From NCBI GenBank assembly GCA_029265715.1, contig JAJUGZ010000039.1:1-34893 (forward strand): DNA of 34,893 nt, read 5' to 3'. The translations under genes were made by a program, and so were the position numbers. Positions within the stretch are counted from its first letter, which is position 1, and every line of letters starts with the position of its first letter. The stretch comes from Bacteroidota bacterium (GTDB lineage Bacteria; Bacteroidota; Bacteroidia; Bacteroidales; Prolixibacteraceae). The notes beneath the pieces were generated by a model. The model had not been told where the DNA came from, did not search any database, and was given only the letters and a program-made list of their open reading frames with translations. This document shows positions 32,873 to 34,893 of this stretch, piece after piece.

Positions 32873-32906
32873 TAACCATGTGTAATGTTGCACAATATGG
32901 TTATAA
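32870..32906 (+). promoter_or_regulatory. 37-nt dyad between promoter and methyltransferase start (candidate operator)
   Basis: TTGTAACCAT at 32870-32879 is inverted at 32897-32906 (ATGGTTATAA), with nine of ten positions matching and a 17-nt centre. The dyad begins inside the -7 element, covers the expected transcription start and ends one base before the ATG at 32908. It is the natural place for repression by the HTH domain of the methyltransferase; that link is inference. Confidence 0.55.
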
Positions 32907-32907
32907 A

Positions 32908-34140
32908 ATGAAAAAATATTACTCAATCGCTGAAGTCGCAGATTTACTTTCGGTTAGTAAAGAAACCTTACGTCGTTGGGATAGAAGTGGAAAGCTTACT
33001 GCAGTCCGAGAACCAATGAGTAATTACAGGGTTTATCATAAAGACCAACTAAAAATATTTGAAAGTTTGGATTTTTTATTTACCCCAACAGAAAGCGAAA
33101 ATGCTATCAAACCAAACCGGGATTTTAATTCAATTGAGCTTTTTGCTGGAGCAGGTGGCTTGGCCATAGGGTTAGAAGAAGCAGGAATAAAATGTTTGGC
33201 ACTCAACGAATTTGACCATTGGGCCTGCGAAACTTTGAAAAAGAACCGTCCTGATTGGAATGTTATTGAAGATGATGTCAAAAATGTCTCTTTTTCTAAT
33301 TTTAGAGGAATCGTAGATATTGTAACCGGAGGGTTTCCATGTCAGGCTTTTAGTTATGCCGGGAAAAAACTTGGGCTCCAGGATGCGAGAGGCACATTGT
33401 TTTACGAATTTGCAAGAGTTGTACAAGAAACAATGCCTGCAATTTGTGTCGGAGAGAATGTGAGGGGGTTATTGACACATGAAAATGGGAAAACAATTGA
33501 AGGTATGATTTCTATCCTCGATGAAATTGGATATAACGTAATTACGCCAAGAATTTTTAAAACCATTTTTTATAAAGTACCCCAAAAAAGAGAACGCGTA
33601 TTAATTGTTGGCATTAGAAAAGATTTGAACCATCACTTATATGAATTCCCAAAACCATTTAAAAAAGTTTATACCCTCCGGGATGCATTAAAAAAAGGGG
33701 AACTATATAATTGTGATGTGCCTGAATCTATCGGGTCTAAATACCCTAAAAGTAAAAAAGAAGTATTAGAGTTGGTTCCGGAAGGTGGCTACTGGAGAGA
33801 TTTGCCAATAGACATACAAAAGAAATATATGGGAGGTAGTTATTATTTAGGCGGAGGAAAAACAGGAATGGCAAGACGTATGAGTTGGTCAGAACCTTGC
33901 CTAACTTTAACTTGCAGCCCGGCACAAAAACAAACAGAACGTTGTCACCCCGAAGAAACAAGACCTTTTACAGTCAAAGAATATGCCCGAATCCAAACAT
34001 TCCCTGATGATTGGGAATTTGCTGGATCAGTCTCCCAGCAATACAAACAAATAGGCAATGCAGTCCCTGTAAATTTTGCGAAAGAAGTAGGCTATTCAAT
34101 CATACGGTTTCTAAATAAGGTTTATCCAAATCAAGAATGA
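32908..34140 (+). CDS. DNA (cytosine-5)-methyltransferase with N-terminal MerR/excisionase-like HTH
   Basis: A 410-aa modification enzyme that transfers a methyl group from AdoMet to C5 of cytosine. Residues 1-55 form a helix-turn-helix of the MerR/excisionase type (YYSIAEVADLLSVSKETLRRWDRSGKL, quoted as IAEVADLLSVSKETLRRWD). The catalytic part follows: motif I ELFAGAGGLAIGLE (77-90), motif IV GGFPCQAFS with the nucleophile Cys145, motif VI GENVRGLL (182-189), motif VIII QKRERVLIVG (226-235), a target-recognition region of about 245-365, and motif X QIGNAVPVNFA (381-391). All key residues are present. The start at 32908 follows the HTH and the promoter position. It lies between vsr (divergent) and an Eco47II-type endonuclease gene (56 nt downstream), so the methylated site is probably GGWCC or GGNCC (inference). 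Confidence 0.95.
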   Translation: MKKYYSIAEVADLLSVSKETLRRWDRSGKLTAVREPMSNYRVYHKDQLKIFESLDFLFTPTESENAIKPNRDFNSIELFAGAGGLAIGLEEAGIKCLALNEFDHWACETLKKNRPDWNVIEDDVKNVSFSNFRGIVDIVTGGFPCQAFSYAGKKLGLQDARGTLFYEFARVVQETMPAICVGENVRGLLTHENGKTIEGMISILDEIGYNVITPRIFKTIFYKVPQKRERVLIVGIRKDLNHHLYEFPKPFKKVYTLRDALKKGELYNCDVPESIGSKYPKSKKEVLELVPEGGYWRDLPIDIQKKYMGGSYYLGGGKTGMARRMSWSEPCLTLTCSPAQKQTERCHPEETRPFTVKEYARIQTFPDDWEFAGSVSQQYKQIGNAVPVNFAKEVGYSIIRFLNKVYPNQE

Positions 34141-34196
34141 TATATTGTAAAATTGTTTTATTTTTATGGCTTAAATAAAATGTAAAAATTGAGCCA

Positions 34197-34893
34197 ATGT
34201 CCTTTTTATCTTGGATTTCTGATATCAACCTTATAAACGAAGTATCCCAATTGCTTTCAATTGCAAAGGACGCAAAAAAAACGACAGTAGCAAAATTCGG
34301 CAAAAATGTAATTGATCCTTTTTCTGCACTATTTGAAATGTCTGGTTTTGAGATTGATTACGACACATGGATAAAAAGTGAAACCACCCGGCAAGCCCAA
34401 AAAACGTTGCAAAACCATATTGGCGATTTTCACCAAAATATCCTTGGCTACGCCAAAGGATGGACAAATATGAAAGTTGGGAATGTTATTGACCTTGTTT
34501 CTGATGATAACAAAGCAATTGCAGAGATTAAAAACAAGTACAACACGATCTCTGGCGGTAAACTCTCTGATTTGTATTATTCACTTGACAAATTAATTAG
34601 TCCAAAGTCAAGTATTTATAAAGGTTATACAGCATATTACGTTGCTGTCATCCCGAAAAAAGGGGAACGTTACAACAAACCATTTACTCCATCTGATAAA
34701 GATAAGGGCGAAAAGTGCCCTCAAAATGAACACATACGAGAAATCGACGGGGCAAGCTTTTATAGCCTAGTAACTGGGTCTGATAATGCATTAGAAGATT
34801 TATTTGATATCTTGCCTGAAGTCATAAAAATTTGTTCTGAAGGGAGATATCAAATTAGAGACAAAGAGAAACTCAAAAATTTTTTCAATTTGG
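34197..34893 (+). CDS. Eco47II-family type II restriction endonuclease (3' end cut by window)
   Basis: The frame is open from ATG at 34197 to the window edge (232 codons). I recognise the Eco47II family, whose known members cut GGWCC or GGNCC. Conserved runs are KFGKNVIDPFSALFEM (residues 34-48), SETTRQAQKTLQNHIGDFHQ (61-80), NVIDLVSDDNKAIAEIKNKYNT (96-117, given by position) and KPFTPSDKDKGEKCP (161-175). The PD-(D/E)xK active site is probably Asp99, Glu110 and Lys112. Eco47II itself is, from memory, near 240 aa, so only a short C-terminal part may be missing. It follows the methyltransferase gene by 56 nt without a visible promoter, so expression may depend on read-through and on the methyltransferase's own control. 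Confidence 0.9.
   Translation, partial: MSFLSWISDINLINEVSQLLSIAKDAKKTTVAKFGKNVIDPFSALFEMSGFEIDYDTWIKSETTRQAQKTLQNHIGDFHQNILGYAKGWTNMKVGNVIDLVSDDNKAIAEIKNKYNTISGGKLSDLYYSLDKLISPKSSIYKGYTAYYVAVIPKKGERYNKPFTPSDKDKGEKCPQNEHIREIDGASFYSLVTGSDNALEDLFDILPEVIKICSEGRYQIRDKEKLKNFFNL

Noticed and set aside
32878-32907. Methyltransferase start at the earlier ATG (32878)
   Set aside because: It falls at or before the predicted transcription start, lies inside the dyad, and the HTH domain begins at the ATG at 32908.

Overview
The window looks like the chromosome of an anaerobic or facultatively anaerobic Bacteroidota bacterium, most likely in the Bacteroidales/Marinilabiliales neighbourhood (lineage is inference). 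The evidence is promoters of the Bacteroidota form (TTTG, then TAnnTTTG), weak Shine-Dalgarno sequences, families I know mainly from this phylum (DUF4270, DUF6048/DUF6452, the LptE/SecG operon with a sigma-54 activator), and fermentative [FeFe]-hydrogenase genes.

Layout. 1-3.99 kb (+): a GH29 fucosidase lipoprotein, then groES-groEL behind an unusual palindromic upstream region. 4.0-7.5 kb (-): the DUF6048/DUF6452 pair, a 0.67 kb gene-poor stretch with a dispersed repeat, a UDP-glucuronate epimerase-like SDR and a LAB_N membrane protein. 7.7-9.5 kb (+): lepA. 9.6-18.2 kb (-): a ten-gene hydrogenase locus. 18.4-21.2 kb: a membrane protein and a PMT/ArnT-like glycosyltransferase, followed by tandem inverted repeats. 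21.8-24.6 kb (-): sigma-54 activator, lptE, TPR-like protein, secG. 24.7-27.3 kb: kdsB (+) converging on a LytS/LytTR-type two-component pair (-). 27.35-28.15 kb: no clear gene, but twin terminator-bearing repeats and stacked hairpins. 28.1-32.2 kb: a Kelch propeller lipoprotein divergent from a DUF4270 lipoprotein and a beta-barrel protein. 32.3 kb to the end: an AT-rich restriction-modification island (vsr, C5-cytosine methyltransferase with its own HTH domain, Eco47II-type endonuclease cut by the window edge).

The most interesting system is the hydrogenase locus. The catalytic part (thioredoxin-like ferredoxin, HydB, HydA, HydC) encodes a complete electron-bifurcating-type [FeFe] hydrogenase. 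Directly upstream on the same strand is a regulatory block: two paralogous DRTGG-like proteins, an RsbW-like ATPase, a divergent HydS-type [FeFe] hydrogenase in which the proton-shuttle cysteine is Phe, a PHP-family phosphoesterase and a second histidine-kinase-type ATPase. Tight overlaps (4 nt, 14 nt, 2 nt gaps) indicate that most of this block is co-translated. A reasonable hypothesis is an H2- or redox-sensing phospho-relay that tunes HydABC.

The second notable system is the R-M island. Its methyltransferase starts with a MerR/excisionase-like HTH, and a 37-nt dyad lies exactly between its TATATTTG promoter element and its start codon, the expected layout for self-repression by the methyltransferase. 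Envelope genes (kdsB, lptE, LAB_N, epimerase, PMT glycosyltransferase) recur across the window and fit LPS and surface-glycan assembly.
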